This document shows positions 1 to 6,868 of a stretch of 9,436 nucleotides of DNA, piece after piece. This stretch comes from a bacterium (GTDB lineage: Bacteria > Bacillota > Clostridia > Oscillospirales > Acutalibacteraceae), in NCBI GenBank assembly GCA_004560045.1, contig SFWF01000068.1:1-9436 (forward strand). The letters are read 5' to 3'. Each line of letters starts with the position of its first letter. Position 1 is the stretch's first letter. The position numbers and the translations under genes were made by a program. The notes beneath the pieces were generated by a model that did not search any database, was not told where the DNA came from, and was given only the letters and a program-made list of their open reading frames with translations.

Positions 1-444
1 GGTAAATACCGTCATCTCTATCGGATTTCCGAGCATTCCCGTAAACTTTTCGTTTACGGCGGTATCGCTTATTCCCGAAAGCTGACCCGTAGCGGTAGAA
101 ATAAAATACTTTAGCATCCATCCCGCAACAGAGGTATAGAACATCATAAGAAGAATGAGTCCCGCAAGCATTGCACTTCCGTGGATGTGCCATTTAGAGC
201 CCTTTGGCTCTATAGGCTTATAAAGGTCTATAGGACTCTTCTGCGACGCTCGGCCCAAAGCGAATTCCATAGTCATTACGGGAACACCTAAAATTATCAG
301 GAAGATAGCGTAGAAGAGCACGAAGGCACCACCGCCGTACTGACCTACCATCCAGGGAAATTTCCAAACGTTTCCTATTCCTATTGCGCATCCCGCACTA
401 AGCAGTATAAAGCCAAGTCGGGAACCGAGTCTTTCTCTTTGCAT
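1..444 (-). CDS. Sodium:neurotransmitter symporter (NSS/SNF) family transporter, N-terminal part
   Basis: Partial gene: the first 148 codons are present and the rest runs off the left edge. The translation starts MQRERLGSRLGFILLSAGCA and continues with GIGNVWKFPW, then QYGGGAFVLFYA and VMTMEFALGRA. These are the conserved TM1/TM2 signatures of the NSS (SLC6/LeuT) family, Na+-coupled symporters that import amino acids or related amines across the cytoplasmic membrane. Three membrane segments are visible, at about residues 8-28, 38-58 and 90-112. The unwound TM1 region (GIGNVW) that binds Na+ and substrate is intact. The start is supported by an AAGGAGA Shine-Dalgarno at 451-457, six bases before ATG. 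It is transcribed divergently from trmO. The substrate cannot be told from the N-terminus. The family call is firm; whether the gene is intact beyond the edge is unknown. Confidence 0.9.
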   Translation of the reverse strand, partial: MQRERLGSRLGFILLSAGCAIGIGNVWKFPWMVGQYGGGAFVLFYAIFLIILGVPVMTMEFALGRASQKSPIDLYKPIEPKGSKWHIHGSAMLAGLILLMMFYTSVAGWMLKYFISTATGQLSGISDTAVNEKFTGMLGNPIEMTVFT

Positions 445-473
445 AAAATTTCTCCTTAACTCCGAATAATGTT

Positions 474-479
474 ATCATA
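474..479 (-). promoter_or_regulatory. Putative extended -10 promoter element of the NSS transporter gene
   Basis: On the minus strand the sequence reads TGATATGAT: a TG pair one base before TATGAT, as in an extended -10 promoter. Transcription would start near 467, giving a leader of about 22 bases with the Shine-Dalgarno inside it. No good -35 box is seen at normal spacing, which is tolerated with an extended -10. Prediction from sequence only. Confidence 0.4.
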
Positions 480-532
480 TCACACACTTAAAATAATTGC
501 TACAATTTTTTATGAAGAAATACCGAATAATC

Positions 533-561
533 TTGCTTTTTACGACTTTTAAGATTATAAT
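533..561 (+). promoter_or_regulatory. Probable promoter of the trmO-chromate transporter-flavoprotein operon
   Basis: TTGCTT (533-538) and TATAAT (556-561) are separated by 17 bases, a good sigma-A-type arrangement, with a predicted start near 568 and a leader of about 30 bases. A second candidate, the extended -10 TGCTACAAT at 498-506, lies upstream without a clear -35 box. This is the only obvious promoter before the five-gene operon, whose internal junctions leave no room for another full promoter between genes. Confidence 0.5.
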
Positions 562-597
562 TAATGTGATTTTAATGGAGTAATAGGTGCATTTAAC

Positions 598-1284
598 ATG
601 GCTGACGACTTGAGTATTAAAAAGATAGCCGAAATTAAAAACGGTTTTTCGGACAAATTCGGTATTCCGAGACAAAGCGGTCTTTGCGACAAGGTTATAT
701 CTAAAATCGTTTTTGAGGAAAAATACCGTACTGCCGAAGCCCTTCGCGGCCTTGAGGATTTTTCGCATATATGGCTTATATGGCAGTTCAGCGAATCGGT
801 AAGAGAGGACTGGTCCCCTACCGTTCGTCCGCCGAGACTCGGAGGAAATAAACGGCTTGGCGTTTTCGCAACACGCTCCCCCTTCAGACCCAACCCGCTG
901 GGGCTTTCCTGCGTCAAGCTCGAAGGTATCGAGATAGATAAAAAGCTTGGTCCCGTTATTACCGTTTCGGGAGCGGATCTTTTAGACGGCACGCCGATAT
1001 ACGACATAAAGCCCTATATCCCGTATGCCGATGCCAAGCCCGATGCGGCTTCGGGTTTTGTCGGAGCTAATGAAAGAATTAAACTTACGGTTTATTTTGA
1101 AAAAGAACAAAATATTGATAACAATATTAAGGAAGCGCTTATACAGATACTGTCGGAGGACCCGAGACCTGCTTATCAAAACGATCCCGACAGAATCTAC
1201 AAGCTCGATTTTGAGGGCTGCACCGTAGCCTTTAAGGTAAAAGAGACCGAGCTTACGGTTATAGATGTTAAGGAGAAAAAATGA
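598..1284 (+). CDS. trmO: tRNA (N6-threonylcarbamoyladenosine(37)-N6)-methyltransferase TrmO (TsaA/VirR family)
   Basis: The 228-residue product matches the TsaA-like beta-barrel family, whose E. coli member TrmO uses S-adenosylmethionine to methylate t6A at position 37 of ACY-decoding tRNA-Thr. Hallmarks visible: GLEDFSHIWLIW (51-62), LGVFATRSPFRPNPLGLS (87-104), which carries the family's most conserved block, LLDGTPIYDIKPYIPYAD (128-145), and a C-terminal DPRPAYQ (about 187-193). The length is close to the E. coli protein's (about 235 residues), so it appears complete. The start at 598 has a modest Shine-Dalgarno, AGGTG at 585-589, eight bases upstream. It is the first gene of the operon and its TGA overlaps the next start (ATGA). 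Nothing in the sequence links tRNA modification to the downstream genes, so co-transcription may be incidental. Confidence 0.88.
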   Translation: MADDLSIKKIAEIKNGFSDKFGIPRQSGLCDKVISKIVFEEKYRTAEALRGLEDFSHIWLIWQFSESVREDWSPTVRPPRLGGNKRLGVFATRSPFRPNPLGLSCVKLEGIEIDKKLGPVITVSGADLLDGTPIYDIKPYIPYADAKPDAASGFVGANERIKLTVYFEKEQNIDNNIKEALIQILSEDPRPAYQNDPDRIYKLDFEGCTVAFKVKETELTVIDVKEKK

Positions 1285-1847
1285 AAGAGTTGTTGACACT
1301 GTTCGGCCTATTTTTCAAAATAGGCATTATGACCTTTGGCGGCGGCTACGCAATGCTGCCTATGCTTGAACGCGAGCTGGTCACCAAAAGGCAGTACGTT
1401 ACGATGGAAGAAATTATGGACTACTTTGCGGTAGGACAGTGCACTCCCGGAATAATTGCCGTAAACACCGCAACCTTTATAGGCTTTAAGCGAAAGGGAA
1501 TTATGGGCGGAATTTTTGCAACGATCGGTGTCGTTACCCCTTCGGTGCTCATAATTACCGCTTTGGCATCTGTTTTAGAGCTTCTTGCGGGTAACGAAAT
1601 TGCGGCAAACGCCTTTGCAGGAATCAGCGTGGCGGTCTGCGCACTTATCGTTCAGGCTATTCTTAAGCTTATTAAATCGGGAATAAAGGATGCCTTTACC
1701 TTAGGTATTGCCCTTGCCGCCTTTGTTGCTTCCTTCTTGCTCGGAGTATCCCCTATTATAGTTATTCTCGTAACCGCCGTTGTCGGAGTAATTATTAAGA
1801 GAGTGTACGAGAAGCTGACCTCTGAGAAAAAGGAGGACGCCGAGTAA
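1281..1847 (+). CDS. Chromate transporter family (CHR) protein, first half of a two-gene pair
   Basis: 188-residue hydrophobic membrane protein of the chromate ion transporter family, in the short form with one CHR domain. It carries the N-terminal FGGGYAMLPMLERELV motif (19-34) and the AVGQCTPGIIAVNTATFIGF block (50-69) that match CHR signatures, followed by hydrophobic segments at about 76-100, 110-132 and 138-173 and a charged tail (EKLTSEKKEDAE). Short CHR proteins typically occur as adjacent pairs that together replace the two-domain ChrA and insert with opposite topology. The next gene is the partner. The start overlaps the trmO stop (ATGA), with AAGGAG at 1270-1275. Long ChrA proteins export chromate; in gut anaerobes the natural substrate of the short pairs is not established. 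The second block reads TPGI where many relatives, and its own partner, have TPGP. Confidence 0.85.
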   Translation: MKELLTLFGLFFKIGIMTFGGGYAMLPMLERELVTKRQYVTMEEIMDYFAVGQCTPGIIAVNTATFIGFKRKGIMGGIFATIGVVTPSVLIITALASVLELLAGNEIAANAFAGISVAVCALIVQAILKLIKSGIKDAFTLGIALAAFVASFLLGVSPIIVILVTAVVGVIIKRVYEKLTSEKKEDAE

Positions 1848-2425
1848 TGCTGTACCTTAATCTGTTTTTTGAATTCTTAAAAACGGGGCTTTTTTCTATC
1901 GGAGGCGGTCTTGCGACGATACCCTTCCTTATGGATATGGGAGAAAAGTTCGGTTGGTTTTCTTCGGAAGAGCTTTCAAATATGATAGCCGTTTCGGAAT
2001 CTACTCCGGGACCCATCGGTATAAATATGGCAACCTACGTCGGTTACACTACCGGCTCGGAAGAATACGGTACTGTCGGAGGCATTCTCGGCGCTATTGT
2101 TGCCACCACCGCTCTTATACTTCCAAGCCTAATCGTTATTATGATAATCGCAGGATTTCTGCAGAAATTCAAGGACAATAAGCTTGTAAAGGATACCTTT
2201 TACGTGCTGCGTCCCGCGGTTATAGGTATGCTCGGAGTGTCCCTTGCTTCAATGATAACTCCGCTCGTTTATATTGCAGGAGCCGCGACCTTGCTTGGCA
2301 GTATAAATTATAAGGCAATAATACTATTTGCCCTTTTGCTTTTCGGAATGCTAAAGTTCAAAAAGCTTCATCCTATCGTTTTTCTTGCGATAGGCGCCGT
2401 GGTAGGAATAATATTCAAATTTTAG
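1847..2425 (+). CDS. Chromate transporter family (CHR) protein, second half of a two-gene pair
   Basis: 192-residue membrane protein paralogous to the preceding gene. It has SIGGGLATIPFL (17-28), equivalent to the FGGG motif, and AVSESTPGPIGINMATYVGY (48-67), with the full TPGP signature. Hydrophobic segments follow at about 79-105, 118-150 and 157-190. The start codon shares one base with the upstream stop (TAATG), and AGGAGG at 1831-1836 lies ten bases before it, so near-equal production of the two halves by translational coupling is likely. The pair probably forms a hetero-oligomer in the cytoplasmic membrane that moves an oxyanion such as chromate or a sulfate-like ion. Family membership is firm; substrate and direction are inferred from the family only. 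Confidence 0.85.
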   Translation: MLYLNLFFEFLKTGLFSIGGGLATIPFLMDMGEKFGWFSSEELSNMIAVSESTPGPIGINMATYVGYTTGSEEYGTVGGILGAIVATTALILPSLIVIMIIAGFLQKFKDNKLVKDTFYVLRPAVIGMLGVSLASMITPLVYIAGAATLLGSINYKAIILFALLLFGMLKFKKLHPIVFLAIGAVVGIIFKF

Positions 2426-2434
2426 GAGTAAAAG

Positions 2435-3676
2435 ATGTTCGGTACGGTCGATATCGCCGTTATAGGCGGCGGTGCTTCGGGTCTTGTAGCGGCAATAACC
2501 GCTAAAAGACAGGATAAGACAAAAAGAGTCTGTATTTTTGAGGGCCTTGACAGGGTCGGAAAAAAGCTTATCACCACAGGCAACGGACGCTGTAATATTA
2601 CAAATAAAGAAATATCTCTTGCGCGTTTTCACGGCGAAAGGGTCGGCTTTGCCGAATACGCACTTAATAAGTATTCAGGCCAGCCTTTGGAGGAATTTTT
2701 CCTTTCGGTCGGCATTCCCTTTGTTAACGAGGGAAACAAGGTATTCCCCGCTTCCCTTCAGGCCTCCTCGGTAGTAGACTGCCTGAGGTTCGAATGTGAG
2801 AAGCTCGGCATTGAGGTTCTGTGCGGTAAAAAGATAGAAAAAATAATTGGCGGTAAAGTCTTTACGCTAATTACGGGCAGCGAAAGGTTTTCGGCGAAAA
2901 CGGTTATATGCTGCGGCGGGCTTTATTCGGGCGGTGATAAGGTCGGAAGTGACGGCTCGCTCTACAGAATACTAAAGGACATGAGCTATAAAACGGTTAA
3001 GCTCTCCCCTTCTATCGTTCAGCTTAAGACCGAGACCGATTTTACCAAACAGCTTAAGGGTATTAAGGTTGACGCAAAGGCTACCCTCTTTAAAAACGGA
3101 AAACCGATAAAAAGCGAATTCGGAGAGGTGCTTTTCTGCGACTACGGTTTATCGGGACCCGCTATAATGAATATTTCAAGAGAAGCCGCAAGAGAAGATC
3201 GGGGATTTACGGTTTCTCTCGATCTTTTCCCGGTCGTTTCCAAAGAAGCTCTTGCTGAAGTTCTGAAAAAACGTACAACGGTTCTTAAAGAAAGAAATCT
3301 TGAAGAATTCTTTACGGGAATGCTCAACAAGCGGCTCGGTCAGGTAGCTTTAAAGTATTGCGGTTACAGGCTTTCGGACCCTTCTGATTCCCTTAGCGAT
3401 AAAGACTTTGAAAAAATTGCTTTAGCCCTGAAATCTTTCGAATTTAAGGTTACGGGAAATACCGGATTTATAAATTCGCAGGCTACGGCAGGCGGAATTT
3501 CAACCTCTGAATTTTCAGACAAAACCCTTATGTCAAAAAAACACCACGGACTTTTTGCCTGCGGAGAAATACTTGATATCGACGGTGACTGCGGCGGATT
3601 TAACCTTACCTGGGCCTTCGCAAGCGGCATTTTGGCAGCAAAATCAGCAATAAACTTTTTAGGTGAATTTAAATGA
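2435..3676 (+). CDS. HI0933/YhiN-family FAD-binding oxidoreductase
   Basis: 413-residue soluble flavoprotein. The N-terminus holds a Rossmann dinucleotide-binding fold, IGGGASG (10-16), with Glu36 at the end of the second strand for the FAD ribose. The family signature GKKLITTGNGRCNITN spans 42-57. Near the C-terminus, GEILDIDGDCGGFN followed by LTWAFASG (377-398) closes the FAD site. This is the HI0933-like family, often labelled 'aminoacetone oxidase family' or BaiN-like. BaiN of Clostridium scindens has been assigned a role in bile-acid reduction, but most members have no known substrate and I would not transfer that role. The length is about normal. AGGAG at 2424-2428, overlapping the previous stop, sets the ATG at 2435. 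Its own stop overlaps the next gene (ATGA), so two flavoproteins are made as a coupled pair. Confidence 0.87.
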   Translation: MFGTVDIAVIGGGASGLVAAITAKRQDKTKRVCIFEGLDRVGKKLITTGNGRCNITNKEISLARFHGERVGFAEYALNKYSGQPLEEFFLSVGIPFVNEGNKVFPASLQASSVVDCLRFECEKLGIEVLCGKKIEKIIGGKVFTLITGSERFSAKTVICCGGLYSGGDKVGSDGSLYRILKDMSYKTVKLSPSIVQLKTETDFTKQLKGIKVDAKATLFKNGKPIKSEFGEVLFCDYGLSGPAIMNISREAAREDRGFTVSLDLFPVVSKEALAEVLKKRTTVLKERNLEEFFTGMLNKRLGQVALKYCGYRLSDPSDSLSDKDFEKIALALKSFEFKVTGNTGFINSQATAGGISTSEFSDKTLMSKKHHGLFACGEILDIDGDCGGFNLTWAFASGILAAKSAINFLGEFK

Positions 3677-5259
3677 TACTCGTAAACAACGTAAAATTCG
3701 GTCTTGATACCGACTTTGGCGGTTTTTTCGACGCGGCACGGCGCAACTCGGCCTTCGCATCGGTGAAGCTTATTGCGGCATCGCTTTACCGAAAAAGCCT
3801 CGACGCGAGACATAAAAACGACATACACTTTTGTTGCTCGGTGCTTATAGAGGTTGAGGGTTCGGAAGAGGCAGCGCTTAAGAGGCTTAAAAATGCTTCG
3901 GTTTACAGCGAGCCTGTTTATACTTATAAGTCGGCAAAGAACAGCGTAGAGAATCCTCCCGTTGTCATAGGCTTTGGCCCTGCGGGGATCTTTGCAGCTT
4001 ATACCCTTGCAAAAGCCGGACTCAAGCCTATAGTTATCGAACGTGGTAGCGACGTAGATACAAGAACTGCCGAGGTAGCCGCTTTCTGGAACGGCGGGGA
4101 GCTTAATCCCGAAACCAACGTTCAGTTCGGCGAAGGCGGAGCAGGAACCTTTTCGGACGGAAAGCTTACAACCGGAATCAAGGATCGCCGCTGTCGCGAA
4201 ATACTTAAGCTTTTCCACGCTTACGGTGCTAAGAAGGAAATTCTTACCGACGCTAAGCCTCATATTGGCACCGACATTCTCTCTAAGATAGTTAAAAACC
4301 TGCGAAAAGAGATAATCGCCCTTGGCGGTGAGGTCAGATTTGCGACCCGACTTGATAAGATTTTCGTCACAGACGGAAGGCTTGAGGCTATCGAGGTAAG
4401 CACTAAAAAAGCAGTAAAAAGAATAGAGTGCGATAGGCTTATTCTCGCTACGGGTCATTCGGCAAGAGATACCTTCAAAATGCTTTATGAAAGCGGAGTT
4501 GAAATGGTACGCAAGCCCTTTGCGGTCGGCGTCAGAATAGAGCATTTTCAGAAGCAGATAGATAAAGCTATGTACGGCGATATGGCAGGTCATCCCGCCC
4601 TTCCTCCCGCCGAGTATAAGCTTGCGGTTCATCTTCCTTCCGGAAGAGGGGTATACACCTTCTGTATGTGCCCCGGCGGATACGTTGTAAACGCCTCCAG
4701 CGAGCAGGGACACACCGCCATTAACGGAATGAGCAAATCGGGGCGCAACTCTCACGCCGCAAACAGCGCCGTGCTTACCGAGGTTCTGCCCGAAGACCTT
4801 TCGGGAAATGACGTGCTTGCGGGAATAGAGTTTCAACGCGAGATCGAGAAAAAAGCCTTTGAGCTTACGGGCAGAGGGGGCGTTCCCGTTCAGTCGGTAG
4901 GAGACTATATCTTTAAAAACGGTACCGAGACCGTAGTTGCTCCTACCATAAAGCCCTTCCCCGTTTATACCGATATCTCGAGTATTTTCCCCGATTTTAT
5001 CAACAATGCATTAAAGGAAGGTATTCCTGAGCTCGGTAAGAAGCTTAAGGGCTTCGATATGCCCGAAGCAAGTCTTATTGCCCCCGAAACACGCAGCTCT
5101 TCCCCCGTAAGGATAGTAAGAAACGAAGAGCTATGCTCGGTAAGCGTAGGAGGTCTTTACCCCTGCGGCGAGGGTGCAGGGTATGCCGGCGGAATTATGT
5201 CGGCGGCAGTTGACGGAATGAAATGTGCCGAAGCGATTATTGATGATATAAATCAGTAA
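3673..5259 (+). CDS. COG2509-family FAD-dependent dehydrogenase
   Basis: 528-residue soluble flavoprotein. About 95 N-terminal residues form a small alpha/beta domain (note KLIAASLYRKSLDARHKNDI, 32-51) typical of this family. The FAD-binding VIGFGPAG motif (98-105) follows, with Glu123-Arg124 ending the second strand, then the signature FGEGGAGTFSDGKLTTG (152-168), LILATGHSARDT (256-267) and the closing CGEGAGYAGGIMSAAVDG (498-515). This architecture matches the uncharacterised FAD-dependent dehydrogenases of COG2509, widespread in Clostridia; reaction and electron acceptor are unknown. The start overlaps the previous stop (ATGA) and has AGGTGA at 3661-3666, seven bases upstream. It is the last gene of the operon and is followed within six bases by a strong terminator stem. 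The family call is firm; function is unassigned. Confidence 0.87.
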   Translation: MILVNNVKFGLDTDFGGFFDAARRNSAFASVKLIAASLYRKSLDARHKNDIHFCCSVLIEVEGSEEAALKRLKNASVYSEPVYTYKSAKNSVENPPVVIGFGPAGIFAAYTLAKAGLKPIVIERGSDVDTRTAEVAAFWNGGELNPETNVQFGEGGAGTFSDGKLTTGIKDRRCREILKLFHAYGAKKEILTDAKPHIGTDILSKIVKNLRKEIIALGGEVRFATRLDKIFVTDGRLEAIEVSTKKAVKRIECDRLILATGHSARDTFKMLYESGVEMVRKPFAVGVRIEHFQKQIDKAMYGDMAGHPALPPAEYKLAVHLPSGRGVYTFCMCPGGYVVNASSEQGHTAINGMSKSGRNSHAANSAVLTEVLPEDLSGNDVLAGIEFQREIEKKAFELTGRGGVPVQSVGDYIFKNGTETVVAPTIKPFPVYTDISSIFPDFINNALKEGIPELGKKLKGFDMPEASLIAPETRSSSPVRIVRNEELCSVSVGGLYPCGEGAGYAGGIMSAAVDGMKCAEAIIDDINQ

Positions 5260-5324
5260 AAAATGAGACCTCCGATTTCGGACCGTCCTCTTAAGGACGA
5301 TCCGTTTTCAGAGGTCTCCTTTTT
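5258..5324. terminator. Large bidirectional rho-independent terminator between convergent genes
   Basis: The outer stem GAGACCTC (5265-5272) pairs perfectly with GAGGTCTC (5311-5318). After an A/T-rich internal loop, an inner stem pairs 5279-5289 with 5294-5304, with one C/A mismatch, around a four-base loop. A T run follows on the plus strand (5320-5324), and an A run precedes it (5258-5263), giving a six-T run on the minus strand. It can therefore stop transcription of both the flavoprotein operon and the GH30 gene. It fills essentially the whole intergenic gap. Confidence 0.85.
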
Positions 5325-6663
5325 AATTAAATACTATTGTCGCTATAGTTTTCGGCAAAAGCTCAATATAATACCACTCGCCGTCTTTTTCGTACTGAAC
5401 CTGCGTTTTAGCTTCCTTGGGGTTAACGAGGATAAGGGTCTGTTTTCCGTCGTCGTTATCTATCGCTACGCCTTCCACGGAGTATCCCCTTTTTCCGTTA
5501 TATTCAAACATCACGTCCTCCTGTCCGCTTATGCTCAAAGGATGAATTTCAGAGCGTTCGTTTATAAAGGGCGCTATATGCCTAAAGGCTTTATACTGAC
5601 CGCTGAAGCTCAGCTCTCCGCTAACATAGTTTCTCGTAACAAGGCCACCGCAGAAGAAGGGGCCGACGTTGGGGCCGCCCGTCTCGTCAAGCATAAGATT
5701 CCATCCCGTAAAGGAACTGTAGCCCGCTTTTAAGGCTTTGATCATCATCAGTCCCCATTTGCACCAATCGGTAGCGTAGTTATCGTAAAGACGGGGGCCG
5801 CCTTCGGTAAAATGAAGGGAAAGAGAGGGATATTTCTCGAGGATACATTCGGTCTCGGTGACATTTCCGCCGTAATAATGAAAAGCGACTCCGTCAAGAG
5901 CGCCTGCAAGCTCGGGGTATTCTTCAAGGCACCACATAACGCGTTTTACCGAAGAGAAGTTATGATCGAGAAGCCAGATTTTGGTATTTATACCTTTTTG
6001 CTCGAATTTGGCCTTCAGTATCAAAACAAACTCGGCTTCAAGATCGGGATGCCAGATACAGGCAGGCATAGTTCCGCTCTGCTGTGTCTCGGGTTCGTTT
6101 TGCGGGGTAACGGCGTAAATATCGATCCCCTGATCTCTGTACGCTTCGATATATTTTACAAGGTAGTCGGCATAGCAGGAAAGATATTTTCTTCTCATAT
6201 ATCCTCCGCCGATACTTCCGCCCGTTTTCATCCATCCGGGTGGCGACCAGGGGGACGCTAAGAATTTTATGTTGGGATTTATCTCCTTTATCTCTTTGAT
6301 TACGGGAATTATATAAGCCATATCCCGCTCGATAGAAAAGTGTTTAAGCTCGGTATCAAATTCTGCGTCGTCGTAGGAATAAAGCTCGGCAGAATAGTCT
6401 GATGCGCCGACGGTCAGTCTTGCGAGATTAAAGCCAAGGCCTTTTTCCGTATACAGATTTTCAAGAAGTGCCCTGCGTTCTTCCTTTTTCATAAGGTTCA
6501 AATTATAGCAGGAGGAGCCGGTTATTGCCACGCCGCAACCTAAGAAGCCTATGTTTTCTTTTTGCACTTTTTCTGCGACACAAATGCCCGATAGAGGTGT
6601 GCCTGCAAAAATACTTCGCTCTGCGTATTCACAGTATTCGTTTGTCGTATATAGCTTTGCCAA
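5323..6663 (-). CDS. Glycoside hydrolase family 30 (glucosylceramidase-like) enzyme, cytoplasmic
   Basis: 446-residue retaining beta-glycosidase of clan GH-A. The TIM barrel shows LARLTVGASDYS, LASPWSPPGWMK, AVTPQNEPE with the predicted acid/base Glu190, GVAFHYYGG, and LHFTEGGPR with the predicted nucleophile Glu287 (numbered from the TTG start). The C-terminal 90 or so residues (from about FRHIAPFI) look like the beta-sandwich domain of GH30. No signal peptide is present, so it should act inside the cell on imported small glycosides; family activities include beta-glucosidase, beta-xylosidase and beta-1,6-glucanase, and the exact one cannot be read here. A longer frame could begin with GTG at 6672, but that codon uses the last G of the AAGGAG Shine-Dalgarno (6672-6677), so TTG at 6663, eight bases downstream of it, is preferred. 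The upstream partial MFS gene may be the remains of a sugar permease, but that is conjecture. Confidence 0.87.
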   Translation of the reverse strand: MAKLYTTNEYCEYAERSIFAGTPLSGICVAEKVQKENIGFLGCGVAITGSSCYNLNLMKKEERRALLENLYTEKGLGFNLARLTVGASDYSAELYSYDDAEFDTELKHFSIERDMAYIIPVIKEIKEINPNIKFLASPWSPPGWMKTGGSIGGGYMRRKYLSCYADYLVKYIEAYRDQGIDIYAVTPQNEPETQQSGTMPACIWHPDLEAEFVLILKAKFEQKGINTKIWLLDHNFSSVKRVMWCLEEYPELAGALDGVAFHYYGGNVTETECILEKYPSLSLHFTEGGPRLYDNYATDWCKWGLMMIKALKAGYSSFTGWNLMLDETGGPNVGPFFCGGLVTRNYVSGELSFSGQYKAFRHIAPFINERSEIHPLSISGQEDVMFEYNGKRGYSVEGVAIDNDDGKQTLILVNPKEAKTQVQYEKDGEWYYIELLPKTIATIVFN

Positions 6664-6671
6664 AGAAATCA

Positions 6672-6677
6672 CTCCTT
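6672..6677 (-). promoter_or_regulatory. Ribosome binding site that decides the GH30 start (TTG)
   Basis: The minus strand reads AAGGAG at 6677-6672. It overlaps the in-frame GTG at 6672-6670, which therefore cannot be initiated from it, and lies eight bases before the in-frame TTG at 6663-6661. This spacing argues for TTG initiation and removes three residues from the longest reading frame. Confidence 0.7.
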
Positions 6678-6690
6678 TGTGTTTTTTATT

Positions 6691-6696
6691 ATTATA
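6691..6696 (-). promoter_or_regulatory. Possible -10 box of the GH30 gene
   Basis: A perfect TATAAT is read on the minus strand about 14 bases upstream of the Shine-Dalgarno. No convincing -35 hexamer is found at 16-18 bases, and the region is very AT-rich, so a chance match is possible. Apart from this and a promoter-like sequence at its right end, the gene-free stretch 6680-6868 shows no RNA gene, regulatory leader or coding signal. Confidence 0.3.
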
Positions 6697-6822
6697 ACGA
6701 AGTTTTAAGTAAAATTAAAGGTGTATTTCAACTTTTTATTGTGTTTTTTGTTTTTAATAATACAAAGCGGAAGATAAATTTACGGTCTTTTAAATTTCGA
6801 AAATTTCTCGTAAGCCGAGCTA

Positions 6823-6850
6823 TTGATTTTTGAGTATTTTTTGCTACAAT
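6823..6850 (+). promoter_or_regulatory. Promoter-like sequence upstream of the broken MFS gene
   Basis: TTGATT (6823-6828) and TACAAT (6845-6850) are 16 bases apart, and the -10 is extended (TGCTACAAT). The predicted start is near 6857, only about 12 bases before the first ATG of the MFS remnant, with no Shine-Dalgarno between. It is probably a relic of the original transporter promoter that now drives a decayed gene. Confidence 0.4.
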
Positions 6851-6868
6851 AGTTTTCGGGATAAGCTT

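Noticed and set aside
445..597. Possible riboswitch or structured leader in the divergent region between the NSS gene and trmO
   Set aside because: The predicted leaders are only about 20-30 bases long and no paired conserved structure is seen.
561..1007. 148-codon minus-strand frame over trmO
   Set aside because: It is antisense to the conserved TrmO motifs and has no family resemblance; the NSS gene promoter region lies downstream of it and does not serve it.
3364..4836. 490-codon open frame on the minus strand across the two flavoprotein genes
   Set aside because: It is antisense to two genes with clear FAD motifs, and its translation is rich in Ser, Arg and Cys without recognisable domains or a ribosome binding site.
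5272..5281. Small CCGATTTCGG hairpin within the terminator as an attenuator switch
   Set aside because: It is only four pairs with a two-base loop, which is sterically unfavourable, and it would disrupt the far stronger inner stem.
5812..6261. 149-codon plus-strand frame inside the GH30 gene
   Set aside because: It is a shadow of the minus-strand GH30 frame, which carries both catalytic motifs; there is no ribosome binding site or promoter.
6525..6833. 102-codon plus-strand frame in the GH30-MFS gap as a possible lost N-terminal half of the MFS gene
   Set aside because: Its first part is antisense to GH30, and the rest is Phe/Lys-rich AT-driven sequence without MFS motifs or helix pattern.
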